From: Saccharothrix espanaensis DSM 44229
Lineage (GTDB): Bacteria > Actinomycetota > Actinomycetes > Mycobacteriales > Pseudonocardiaceae
NCBI RefSeq assembly: GCF_000328705.1
Contig: NC_019673.1
Location: 496,001 to 560,000 of the forward strand
Length of the DNA: 64,000 nucleotides
Direction of reading: 5' to 3'
Shown here: positions 16,302-23,916 of the stretch, in pieces
Numbering within the stretch: the stretch's first letter is position 1
Layout of the letters: every line of letters begins with the position of its first letter
Program-made: the position numbers and the translations under genes
Notes under the pieces: generated by a model
What the model saw: only the letters and a program-made list of their open reading frames with translations
The model's database searches: none
Told to the model about the DNA's origin: nothing

Positions 16302-17279
16302 CTAGTTCGTCGTTCCCGGCGGTAGCAGGGCCTGGACGTCCAAGCGGGACTCCAAGACCTCCTCGGCGTCCATCATGTCGGCCACCCGCTGGAGCCGGAT
16401 CTGGTTGAGCGACAGCGGGAACGTGCCCACCGACACCAGTGCCGCGGTCTGCTGGTCGACGTCGACGTACCCGGTCAGGGCATCCTGCACGGACAGCTTG
16501 TCGTTCGTCGCGAGCTGCTGCGCGTCCCGCAGGACCTGGCGGAACAGGGCCAGCGTGCGCGGGTTGGCGTCGGCGAACTTCTTGCTCGACGCGTACCCCG
16601 ACATCGGGAAGTCCTTGGTCGGGCCGATCGCGGTGTCGGTCACGATCCGCGCGCCCACGTCCTTCTGCGCCTTGGTGATGAACGGCTCGGTCATCCACGC
16701 CGCGTCGACCTGGCCCGCCTTCATCGCGTCGACCATCTGCTCGAACGGCATGACCTTGAGGTTGATCCGCTGCTTCTCCACGCCGGCGGTGTCCAGCACG
16801 GCCTTGGTGGTCAGCGCGCCGACGTCGGACTCGCTGTTCACCGCGATCCGCGGCGAGGCGAACCGGGCCGGGCTGTCGTAGTCGCTGTCCAGCGTGACCA
16901 GGGCCATCGTGTTCGCGCCCGCCTGGTACGCCTCGCCCTGGAGCTGGAGCTGGGTGCCGTCGGCGACGGCGCGGAACAGGTTGACGTGACCGGCCCAGGT
17001 CACGTCCAGCGTGGTGTCGAGCTGCTTGATGCCCTCGGCCTCGCTGCTCAACGTCACCAGCTGCACGGACAGGCCGGCCTTCTCGAACAGCTTCTCGTTG
17101 GTGGCGAGCTTCAGCGGGGCGACGTCGACCACCGGCATCACGCCGATGCGCAGCGTGTTGCGCTCCACCTCGGGTTTGCCGCCGCTGTCGGTACCCGGCC
17201 ACAGGCCGCACGCGGTCAAGGTCGCGGCACACGCGAACAACGCTGCCGCACGTCGAAGAACACGCGCTGGGGTAGGCAT
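16302..17279 (-). CDS. ABC transporter substrate-binding lipoprotein (NMT1/SsuA-type), orphan
   Basis: A 325-residue lipoprotein. The signal peptide ends in the lipobox LTAC, with C24 as the lipidated residue, and the ATG is preceded by GAGAGG. The mature part resembles the NMT1/SsuA/TauA class that binds nitrate, sulfonates, taurine or thiamine precursors (RIGVMPVVDVAPLKLA, MKAGQVDAAWMTEPF). No permease or ATPase gene is nearby, so it must either share a distant transporter or act as a ligand sensor. It is read divergently from a NIT-domain kinase. Ligand unknown. Confidence 0.85.
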   Translation of the reverse strand: MPTPARVLRRAAALFACAATLTACGLWPGTDSGGKPEVERNTLRIGVMPVVDVAPLKLATNEKLFEKAGLSVQLVTLSSEAEGIKQLDTTLDVTWAGHVNLFRAVADGTQLQLQGEAYQAGANTMALVTLDSDYDSPARFASPRIAVNSESDVGALTTKAVLDTAGVEKQRINLKVMPFEQMVDAMKAGQVDAAWMTEPFITKAQKDVGARIVTDTAIGPTKDFPMSGYASSKKFADANPRTLALFRQVLRDAQQLATNDKLSVQDALTGYVDVDQQTAALVSVGTFPLSLNQIRLQRVADMMDAEEVLESRLDVQALLPPGTTN

Positions 17280-17689
17280 GGCACCTCTCGCCGCGATGAC
17301 CTCTTGAGCGGGGTCTATTTGATCAACCGAATTGTCGACGCATGTTGTCGATGCCGGGGATGGTAACCACCCGGAGGTGTGAAACGACAGTCCCGACCGA
17401 TACGGTGAGTGCTTCCAGAGTCTTCCCCGCGGCAGGGTCCCGGCACTACGCTCCCGGCCGGGTGGCTCAAGGTCCGTGTGGTGGCGTTGCGTCCCTGTGC
17501 GGGGTGGGGTGCCTAGCCGGCGCTACCACTCCTGTGCTGCAATTCGGCCCGAATTCGTGTCCATGCTTCGGTCCGTGGGGAGAGGCCGGGGAACACTGCT
17601 GCCGGAAGAGGAAGCCCAGGGTGGCCCGACGAGAGAGAGGTCCCAGCCAGTCAGGCGTGGAGAATCCACCACGCTCCGATACCCCCGGA
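17280..17689. other. 410-bp divergent intergenic region
   Basis: The gap between the substrate-binding gene and the conservon kinase. A repeated TTGTCGA word occurs at 17332-17338 and 17345-17351. AT content is slightly higher around 17310-17335, consistent with a promoter for the minus-strand gene. No clear riboswitch or RNA gene was recognised. Open frames running through it look like upstream extensions. Confidence 0.4.
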
Positions 17690-20600
17690 ATGGGTGACGG
17701 ACTGGCTGCGCTGAGTGATGGAACTGTGACCGAGTCCACGGGCGCCGGGCCGACAACCGATGTGCGCGAGGCGCGGAACGCGGGCACCGCCCCGTGGCGG
17801 CTGCAGAACTGGCGGCTGCCGACCAAGCTGGCGGCGGTGCTGCTGATCCCGACCATCGCCGCGCTCGCCCTCGGCGGTCTGCGGGTGCAGTCGGACCTCG
17901 GCGACGCCACCGAGTTCAACCGGTTGGCCAACCAGATCCAGCTGGAGGCCGCGGTCGCGGACGTCGTCCAGCAGCTCCAGCGCGAGCGCGACCTGAGCGC
18001 GAGCCACGTGGCGTCGGGCAAGAGCCTCGACCGCGTCGTGCTCGACCGCCAGCTGCGCCGCGTCAACGACACCACCGACGCGCTCAACAGCAAGATCGTG
18101 GAGCTCAGCGGCGACCTCGACGACGAGGTGGTCACCCGGTTCCGCCGGGCCGCCGAGCAGCTCAAGCGGCTCAACAGCCTGCGCAACGCCGTCCGGGACA
18201 CCGCGTACCCGTCCGACGCCGTGCTGCGCACCTACTCCGAGTCCGTGGAGAGCCTGCTCGACCTCGGCGAGCAGGCCATCGCCGGCATCAACCACCCCGA
18301 GCTGGTGCGGCTGCACCTGGCCACCAACGCCATCGGCCGCATCAAGGAGCAGGAGTCCCGCAAGCGCGGCATCATGCTCGACGTGTTCCAGCGCGGCGGC
18401 TTCGGCCCCGGCCAGGAACGCGCCCTGCTGGCCGCGAACGCGGAGCTGGAAGCGGCGCGCAACGACTTCCGCAAGTCGGCGACGCCGGACCAGGCCAAGA
18501 TCTACGACGACACCGTGACCGGTCTGATCGTCGACACCGCGAACGACATGCAGGAGTCGGCGCTGAACCTGGCGGCCGGCGGCAAGAGCCTGTCCTCGCT
18601 GCGCCCGGAGAAGTGGGACATCGCGTCCACGCTGACGGTGAACCTGACCCGTGACGTGGAGAACCTGCTGCTGGAGCAGCTCACCAACCGCACCGGCGAG
18701 CTGACCGGTCTCGCGCGCACCGCGGCGCTGCGGGACTCGGGCATCGTGCTCGGCGCGCTGCTGCTGGCGTTGATCATGGCGCTGTTCGTGGCCCGCTCGA
18801 TCCTCAACCCGCTGCGCGTCCTGCGCCGCACCGCGCTGGAGGTCGCCGACCACGGCCTGCCGGACGCGGTCAGCCGGATCCTGGTGGACCCGAACCCGCA
18901 CGAAGCGGCCAAGACGGCCATCGCGCCGGTGCCGATCACCACCAAGGAGGAGGTCGGGCAGGTCGCCCGCGCCTTCGACGCGGTGCACGGCGAAGCGGTC
19001 CGGCTGGCCGCCGAGCAGGCGCTGCTGCGCGACAACGTCAACGCGATGTTCGTCAACCTGTCCCGCCGCTCGCAGGCCCTGGTGGAGCGCCAGCTCAACC
19101 TGATCGACCGGCTGGAGCAGGACGAGCAGGACCCCGACCAGCTGGCCAGCCTGTTCGAGCTGGACCACCTGGCCACCCGGATGCGGCGCAACTCGGAGAA
19201 CCTGCTGGTGCTCTCCGGCACCGACCTGTCCCGCCGGCTCACCCGCCCGGTGCCGGCCGCCGAGGTCCTCGGCGCGGCGGTGTCCGAGGTCGAGCAGTAC
19301 GCCCGGGTGCAGGTCGGCCAGACCCCGGAGCTCACCGTCCAGGGCCGCGCGGTCAACGACCTCGTGCACCTGATCGCCGAGCTGCTGGACAACGCCACCG
19401 CGTTCTCCGACCCGGTCACCAAGGTCACCGTGCGCACCGCCCGCACCCGCAAGGGCGAGCTGGCGATCGAGATCCAGGACCGCGGCGTCGGCATGGCCGA
19501 GCAGGAGATCACCGACGCGAACGAGCGGCTGGCCGACCCGCCGGACGTGGACGTCGCGGTGTCCCGCCGGATGGGCCTGTACGTGGTCGCGCGGCTGGCC
19601 AAGCGGCACGACATCAAGGTCCGGCTGCGCGCCAACGAGGACATCGAGGGCGGCACCACCGCCCTGGTCGTGGTGCCCGAGACGCTGGTCGCCGCGCCCG
19701 CAGCGCCGGGCGCGCCCCAGGAATCGGTGTTCGGCACCCCCGCCGCCCCGGTGCACCCGAACCCGGCCGAGCGGGCCAGCGGCATCGCCGGCGCGTTCAC
19801 CGGCTCCATGCCGCGCCTGGACGACGAACCGGCGTTCCCGGTCAGCTTCGTGCACAGCGACAGCGAGCCGGACGCCGCCGGGCTGCCGCTGTTCGGCGAG
19901 ACCCCGGCGGAGAGCTCCGGCGAGATCTCGCAGCCGTGGCTGCCGGTGGGCGACGAGTTCACCGAGCGCGACGTCGAGCACGAACCGGCGGGCTCGTTCG
20001 GCGAGCCGACCCTGTTCACCGCCTACGAGGACCGGCCGGACGACGACGCGGACGCGCACGGCTTCGAGACCACCCAGTTCGCGCCCGCGATCGAGAGCCG
20101 GCTGGGCGGCGAGCCGTCCGCCAAGCCGTTCGCCGAGCCGTTCGCGGAGGCCCCGCCGGTCGCGGAGCCCGAGCCCGTCCGGCGCAACGGCTCCACGCCG
20201 CACCTGCCGGAAACCGCCCGTCCGGTGCACGACCTGGACGCCCCGACCGAGCGGCTGCCGATCTACGAGGCGGTCCTCTCGCAGTGGTTCCAGGCCGTGG
20301 GCAGCGAGACCTCGGCGGCGACCGCCCAGGACGTGCCGCCCGCGCCCCGGCCCGACCCGAAGCCCGAGCCCGAGCACGAGCCGGAGGCGGCGGCCGAGCC
20401 CGTGCTGCCGACCCGCCGGCCGCAGCCGGTGCCGCCGGTCGCGCCGACCACCGAGGCGGCCCCCGTGCCGCCGCCGGTCGCGGCGCGCGAGGTGGACAAG
20501 GGCCGGCCGTTCACCGAGGGCGGACTGCCCAAGCGGCGGCCCGGCTCGCCCGACAACTCGCCCCAGCGCGCTGCGGAGGTGCCCCGCGTGTCCGAGGCCG

Positions 20601-21061
20601 AACCGGCCGCAGAGCCGGAACCGGTCGCATTCGGCGGTCTCGTGCGCGGCGCCCACGCGCACGCCGATCCAGTGCACAATGATCACACGCCCGGTGATCA
20701 CGACCGCGGTGACGACCACCCGGACGACGGCGTCGAGCCGTCGGCCGAGCAAGCTTGGCACTCGCCCGCCGACGAAGGCTGGCAAGCGGCCCAGGCGCTG
20801 CTCAGCAAGGCCCCAGAGACCACGACACAGGCGGGGTTGCCCAAGCGGGTGCCCAAGGCTCAGCTTGTGCCGGGATCGGCCGCTCCCAAGCCCCAGGGCG
20901 CGGAGCGGCAACCGCAGCGGCCCCCGCTGCCACCACGATCGGCTGACGCGATCCGTGGACGCATGTCGAGTCTTCAGCAGGGCGTCCGTCGAGGGCGACA
21001 CGCTTTGATCGACGCTTACGCTGGTGACATGTCGAGCCGGCAAGACGAGGAGCAGGAGTGA
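17690..21061 (+). CDS. Nitrate-sensor-like (NIT domain) histidine kinase-type protein of a conservon
   Basis: An ATPase-bearing sensor of about 1123 residues. The start is uncertain: ATG 17690 is used, with GTG 17657 and GTG 17726 as alternatives. Segments are TM1 (about 47-64), a large extracytoplasmic helical domain of NIT type, TM2 (about 350-370), HAMP, and a dimerisation region with [19 protein letters not shown] HATPase domain follows (N-box [10 protein letters not shown] near 565, G-box [14 protein letters not shown]). A Pro/Glu/Asp-rich tail of about 430 residues ends the protein. It is the first gene of a cvnABCD-like conservon and overlaps the roadblock gene by four bases. Such complexes act as membrane G-protein-like switches. 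Confidence 0.88.
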   Translation: MGDGLAALSDGTVTESTGAGPTTDVREARNAGTAPWRLQNWRLPTKLAAVLLIPTIAALALGGLRVQSDLGDATEFNRLANQIQLEAAVADVVQQLQRERDLSASHVASGKSLDRVVLDRQLRRVNDTTDALNSKIVELSGDLDDEVVTRFRRAAEQLKRLNSLRNAVRDTAYPSDAVLRTYSESVESLLDLGEQAIAGINHPELVRLHLATNAIGRIKEQESRKRGIMLDVFQRGGFGPGQERALLAANAELEAARNDFRKSATPDQAKIYDDTVTGLIVDTANDMQESALNLAAGGKSLSSLRPEKWDIASTLTVNLTRDVENLLLEQLTNRTGELTGLARTAALRDSGIVLGALLLALIMALFVARSILNPLRVLRRTALEVADHGLPDAVSRILVDPNPHEAAKTAIAPVPITTKEEVGQVARAFDAVHGEAVRLAAEQALLRDNVNAMFVNLSRRSQALVERQLNLIDRLEQDEQDPDQLASLFELDHLATRMRRNSENLLVLSGTDLSRRLTRPVPAAEVLGAAVSEVEQYARVQVGQTPELTVQGRAVNDLVHLIAELLDNATAFSDPVTKVTVRTARTRKGELAIEIQDRGVGMAEQEITDANERLADPPDVDVAVSRRMGLYVVARLAKRHDIKVRLRANEDIEGGTTALVVVPETLVAAPAAPGAPQESVFGTPAAPVHPNPAERASGIAGAFTGSMPRLDDEPAFPVSFVHSDSEPDAAGLPLFGETPAESSGEISQPWLPVGDEFTERDVEHEPAGSFGEPTLFTAYEDRPDDDADAHGFETTQFAPAIESRLGGEPSAKPFAEPFAEAPPVAEPEPVRRNGSTPHLPETARPVHDLDAPTERLPIYEAVLSQWFQAVGSETSAATAQDVPPAPRPDPKPEPEHEPEAAAEPVLPTRRPQPVPPVAPTTEAAPVPPPVAAREVDKGRPFTEGGLPKRRPGSPDNSPQRAAEVPRVSEAEPAAEPEPVAFGGLVRGAHAHADPVHNDHTPGDHDRGDDHPDDGVEPSAEQAWHSPADEGWQAAQALLSKAPETTTQAGLPKRVPKAQLVPGSAAPKPQGAERQPQRPPLPPRSADAIRGRMSSLQQGVRRGRHALIDAYAGDMSSRQDEEQE

Positions 21062-21477
21062 CGACCGCAGCTCAGCCAGGCAGCTTTGGTTGGCTTATCA
21101 CCGACTTCGTGCGCCGGGTTCCCGGCGTGGCCCATTCCGTTGTGGTGTCGGCGGACGGGCTGCTGCTCGCCGGCTCGCAGGGCCTGCCCCGGGACCGCGC
21201 CGAACAGCTCTCCGCAGTGGCCTCCGGCCTGGTCAGCCTCACGGCCGGCGCGGCCAGGTGCTTCGAGGCGGGCACCGTGAACCAGACCGTGGTCGAGATG
21301 GAGCGGGGCTACCTGTTCCTGATGTCGATCAGCGACGGGTCGTGCCTCGCGGTGCTCGCGGCCCCGAACTGCGACATCGGCCTCGTGGCCTACGAGATGA
21401 CCCTCTTGGTCGAGCGCGTCGGCCAGCAGTTGACCCCGGAGCTGCGCGCGCAGCTCCAGGGTGCGGTTCGGCGGTAG
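21058..21477 (+). CDS. Roadblock/LC7-domain protein of the conservon
   Basis: A 139-residue roadblock/LC7 protein starting at GTG 21058 within the kinase stop. The fold signature runs [20 protein letters not shown], then [10 protein letters not shown], then [18 protein letters not shown]. Roadblock proteins regulate small GTPases, often as GTPase-activating or effector partners. In conservons they bridge the sensor kinase and the GTPase. Length is typical for CvnB. Confidence 0.93.
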   Translation: MTTAAQPGSFGWLITDFVRRVPGVAHSVVVSADGLLLAGSQGLPRDRAEQLSAVASGLVSLTAGAARCFEAGTVNQTVVEMERGYLFLMSISDGSCLAVLAAPNCDIGLVAYEMTLLVERVGQQLTPELRAQLQGAVRR

Positions 21478-21508
21478 ATCCTCATGAGATCGTGGGGGTG
21501 AGCGGTAA

Positions 21509-22258
21509 ATGGCTGAACGATCTGGCGCGGGTGGACGTCGCTTCGGTAGGAACTTCAACTACCAGGAGTGGGCCGCCGGCGGGTTCCAATTCGAAGAGCC
21601 GGATGCCGACCCCTCAGCAGACGAGGAAGCCGAGGACGCACCCAACTCGAGGACCGGTCGGGCGGCCGAACCTCCTCGGGTCGAAGGCACAGGGCAGGGG
21701 CAAGGCGATATGTCTCAGCGTGAGGTTGACGACTCGTCGTACGACTACGACGACGTTCCCAACCGGTTCGACATCGACGGGTACGGCAGCGGGCTGTTCG
21801 GGGGTCCGGGCGCCGACCTGTTCGGCGCCCACGGCCTGCCGGACAGCGTGCCCGAGCAGGTTCCCTACACGACCGGGCCGCAGCCGGTCGTGCGGCACGA
21901 GGAGAACCCGGCGGCGGAGTCGGGCTCGCTGGTCCGCCCCTACACCCGGACGGGCGGCCGCACCCGGCCGGACTACGACCTGGCCATCGAGGCGCTGGTG
22001 TCCACCAGCGAGCGGGGCCTGGAGCGGGACGCGGCGGTGCTGCCCGAGCACCGGTCGATCTGTGGTCTGTGCACCGACACCAGGTCGGTGGCGGAGGTGG
22101 CGGCCCACCTGCGGCTGCCGCTCGGCGTCGTCCGGGTGTTGATCGGCGACATGGCGAGCATGGGTTTGGTATTGATTCACCAGGGCGGCTTGGTCGTGGG
22201 GGACAGGCCGTCCATTGAATTCCTTGAGAGGGTGCTCAGTGGGCTTCGCAGGCTCTAG
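21509..22258 (+). CDS. DUF742 protein of the conservon with long N-terminal extension
   Basis: A 249-residue protein. The C-terminal 115 residues form the DUF742 winged-helix-like domain (SLVRPYTRTGGRTRP, then VAAHLRLPLGVVRVLIGDM). The first 130 residues are acidic, low in complexity and rich in Asp/Tyr/Gly (SSYDYDDVPNRFDIDGYG). Typical CvnC proteins are about 120-140 residues, so the extension is unusual. An internal ATG at 21710 with AAGG upstream could give a 182-residue form. It overlaps the GTPase gene by 20 bp. Confidence 0.88.
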   Translation: MAERSGAGGRRFGRNFNYQEWAAGGFQFEEPDADPSADEEAEDAPNSRTGRAAEPPRVEGTGQGQGDMSQREVDDSSYDYDDVPNRFDIDGYGSGLFGGPGADLFGAHGLPDSVPEQVPYTTGPQPVVRHEENPAAESGSLVRPYTRTGGRTRPDYDLAIEALVSTSERGLERDAAVLPEHRSICGLCTDTRSVAEVAAHLRLPLGVVRVLIGDMASMGLVLIHQGGLVVGDRPSIEFLERVLSGLRRL

Positions 22259-22844
22259 CCCCAACGCGGCCGATGGCGAGCGGAAGCCGACGACCTCCGC
22301 GAAGATCGTGGTGGCCGGTGGCTTCGGCGTGGGCAAGACGACGTTCGTCGGTTCCGTGTCGGAGATCGTTCCGCTGACCACCGAAGCGGTGATGACCGAG
22401 GCGAGCGCCGGGGTCGACGACCTGTCGGCGACGCCGAACAAGGTCACCACCACGGTCGCGATGGACTTCGGACGGGTGTCGCTGGACCAGGACCTGATCC
22501 TGTACCTGTTCGGTACGCCGGGTCAGCACCGGTTCTGGTTCATGTGGGACGACCTGGTCAGAGGTGCGATCGGGGCGATCGTGCTGGTCGACACGCGGCG
22601 ACTGGCGGACGCGTTCGCGTCCATCGACTTCTTCGACGACCGGCAGCTGCCGTACGTCGTCGGCGTGAACTGCTTCGACGGTCTGCTGCACCACCGCATC
22701 GAGGACGTGCGGGAAGCGCTGACCATCGACCAGTCCGTGCCGATGGTCACGTGCGACGCCCGCAACCGGCAGTCGACCAAGCAGACGCTGATCACGCTGG
22801 TGGAGCACGCCATGCGGCAGTGGATGTCGGTGCGCGCGGGCTGA
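22239..22844 (+). CDS. Small GTP-binding protein (Ras-like, ATP/GTP-binding) of the conservon
   Basis: A 201-residue GTPase. GTG 22239 is chosen because GAGAGG lies about eight bases upstream. The P-loop GGFGVGKTTFVGS lies near residues 27-39, the G3 region is LYLFGTPGQHRFWFMWDD, and VGVNCFDG fills the place of the NKxD-like G4 motif. It is the last conservon gene, and a strong hairpin follows. CvnD-like GTPases are proposed outputs of these membrane complexes; targets are unknown here. Confidence 0.92.
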   Translation: MGFAGSSPNAADGERKPTTSAKIVVAGGFGVGKTTFVGSVSEIVPLTTEAVMTEASAGVDDLSATPNKVTTTVAMDFGRVSLDQDLILYLFGTPGQHRFWFMWDDLVRGAIGAIVLVDTRRLADAFASIDFFDDRQLPYVVGVNCFDGLLHHRIEDVREALTIDQSVPMVTCDARNRQSTKQTLITLVEHAMRQWMSVRAG

Positions 22845-22862
22845 GCCCGGGTTCCCGGACGA

Positions 22863-22896
22863 AGGGGCGGCACCCGCGTGGCGGGTGGCCGCCCCT
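22863..22896. terminator. Terminator hairpin after the conservon
   Basis: AGGGGCGGCACCCGC (22863-22877) pairs with GCGGGTGGCCGCCCCT (22881-22896) with a single bulged G and a GTG loop. It lies 19 bp after the GTPase stop and may also serve the minus-strand small gene ending at 22945. Confidence 0.85.
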
Positions 22897-22944
22897 CCCT
22901 GCTGCCCGCTCGCGCTTCCTCGCCGGGAGCGGACACCCCGCGCC

Positions 22945-23163
22945 CTACCGGCGGCGGACCGCGTTCGCGCTGTCCGGCGGCACGGGCCGCCGGGTGGGGC
23001 ACTCGACGCGGAACGCGGTCCCGCGGCACGTCGGCGGGTAGGCGCGAGCCGCCGGTGCCGCTCCTCGGGCGCTGGGGTCTTCGCGCGGGACCACCCGGCC
23101 GGCCCGCGGCACGCGGTCGGCGGCCGGTGCCGGTGGCACCGGTGCGCACCGGGTGACGGCCAT
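22945..23163 (-). CDS. Small basic Pro/Ala-rich protein, tentative
   Basis: A 72-residue frame beginning at an ATG with a strong GAGGAG about six bases upstream. The product is rich in Pro, Ala and Arg with two cysteines near the C-terminus (TCRGTAFRVECPTRR). It has no signal peptide. The frame would be weak on its own. However, the region upstream of it matches the promoter region of the neighbouring small secreted-protein gene, which argues that it is transcribed. Family unknown. Confidence 0.45.
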   Translation of the reverse strand: MAVTRCAPVPPAPAADRVPRAGRVVPREDPSARGAAPAARAYPPTCRGTAFRVECPTRRPVPPDSANAVRRR

Positions 23164-23208
23164 GCCGGGCTCCTCACGTGGTCGGGTCGCTCTACCGACC
23201 CCTCAACC

Positions 23209-23270
23209 CGACGCTAGGTCGCCTCGCCGCCACTGGCGGGTGATCGGCCTTCCCGATCGGGGATCACGCG
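23209..23270 (-). promoter_or_regulatory. Promoter-like block, copy 1 (before the 72-residue gene)
   Basis: Read on the minus strand, this block shares CGCGTGA, then ACCCG..AGTG, then CCTAGCGTCG in the same order and nearly the same spacing as the block at 23854-23916. TAGCGT fits a -10 hexamer. The identity extends outward into a 15-bp stretch at 23264-23278 that also occurs at the 3' end of the upstream gene, indicating segmental duplication. Confidence 0.5.
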
Positions 23271-23451
23271 GAGTCGCCGTCGCCCTGATCACCTGCCGCT
23301 GAACCGCCGGCTGTCGGGTCGTCGGCTGCCTGGTCGCCGGCTGTCGGGTTATTGCCGCTGGACTTGCGCCGCTGGGCGTTCGCCGCTGGGTCGGCGCTGG
23401 ATCGGTGTGGGGGTGGCGCGGTCGGGTTCGTTCGCGGTCGGGGCGCGCGAA

Positions 23452-23482
23452 AGGGGCGGCCTCCTCGTGGGAAGCCGCCCCT
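23452..23482. terminator. Hairpin after the small secreted-protein gene
   Basis: AGGGGCGGC (23452-23460) and GCCGCCCCT (23474-23482) form a perfect 9-bp stem with a 13-nt loop. On the minus strand it is followed by TTTCGCG. It lies 57 bp after the stop of the secreted-protein gene. Confidence 0.75.
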
Positions 23483-23539
23483 CGGGCCGCTCAGGCAGGT
23501 GGTGTCGCACCCGCCGAGACGAGGCCTTCGCCCAGTCGC

Positions 23540-23806
23540 TCAGTCGTCGACCCCGAGGCCACCCCAGTCGTGGCCGTCGTCGCCGTGGCCCCACCAGTCC
23601 GGGTTCCCGTCCACGTCGACGTCCACTGTGGAGATGTCGTTGAACGAGTCGTCGATCCAGGTCAGGTTGTTCGTCGTGTGGGTGTTGGTGACGTCGTTGT
23701 CGTCGCCGAAGATGATGATGGTGTCGGCCTGCGCCAGCCCGCCGGAGAAGGCGAAGGCCGCGACGGTCGCAGGGACGATAAGCAGTGCTCGTCGGATGAT
23801 CGACAT
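23540..23806 (-). CDS. Small secreted Asp/Asn-rich protein
   Basis: An 88-residue protein with a clear signal peptide (SIIRRALLIVPATVAAFAFS, cleavage probably after GLAQA). The mature part is about 63 residues and rich in Asp, Asn, Thr and Gly (DDNDVTNTHTTNNLTWIDD), ending in WGHGDDGHDWGGLGVDD. The ATG is preceded by GAGGAGC. The acidic, cysteine-free composition could suit cation binding or a surface role, but no family is recognised. It has its own promoter-like block and terminator. Confidence 0.75.
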   Translation of the reverse strand: MSIIRRALLIVPATVAAFAFSGGLAQADTIIIFGDDNDVTNTHTTNNLTWIDDSFNDISTVDVDVDGNPDWWGHGDDGHDWGGLGVDD

Positions 23807-23853
23807 GCTGAGTGCTCCTCGTTGCGTCGGGGCGCCTTATCAGCGCCTGTCTT

Positions 23854-23916
23854 CGACGCTAGGCCGCAACTCGATCACTATCGGGTAGACCGGACCCACG
23901 GACAGGGGTCACGCGG
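23854..23916 (-). promoter_or_regulatory. Promoter-like block, copy 2 (before the small secreted-protein gene)
   Basis: The minus-strand counterpart of the block at 23209-23270, with CGCGTGACCCC, ACCCGATAGTGATCG and CCTAGCGTCG in the same order. The TAGCGT core lies about 50 bp upstream of the ATG. Its distal end overlaps the last codons of the helicase-associated gene. No regulator is identified. Confidence 0.5.

Noticed and set aside
17342..17689. N-terminal extension of the NIT kinase
   Set aside because: The extension is Gly/Pro/Arg-rich without signal or domain, and lies in the intergenic region facing the binding-protein promoter.
23264..23600. Minus-strand Ala/Asp/Pro-rich frames ending near 23264 and 23349
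   Set aside because: The frame ending GDGDSA looks like a gene tail but has no start codon or ribosome site and runs through a terminator hairpin. It is better explained as a duplicated gene-end fragment.
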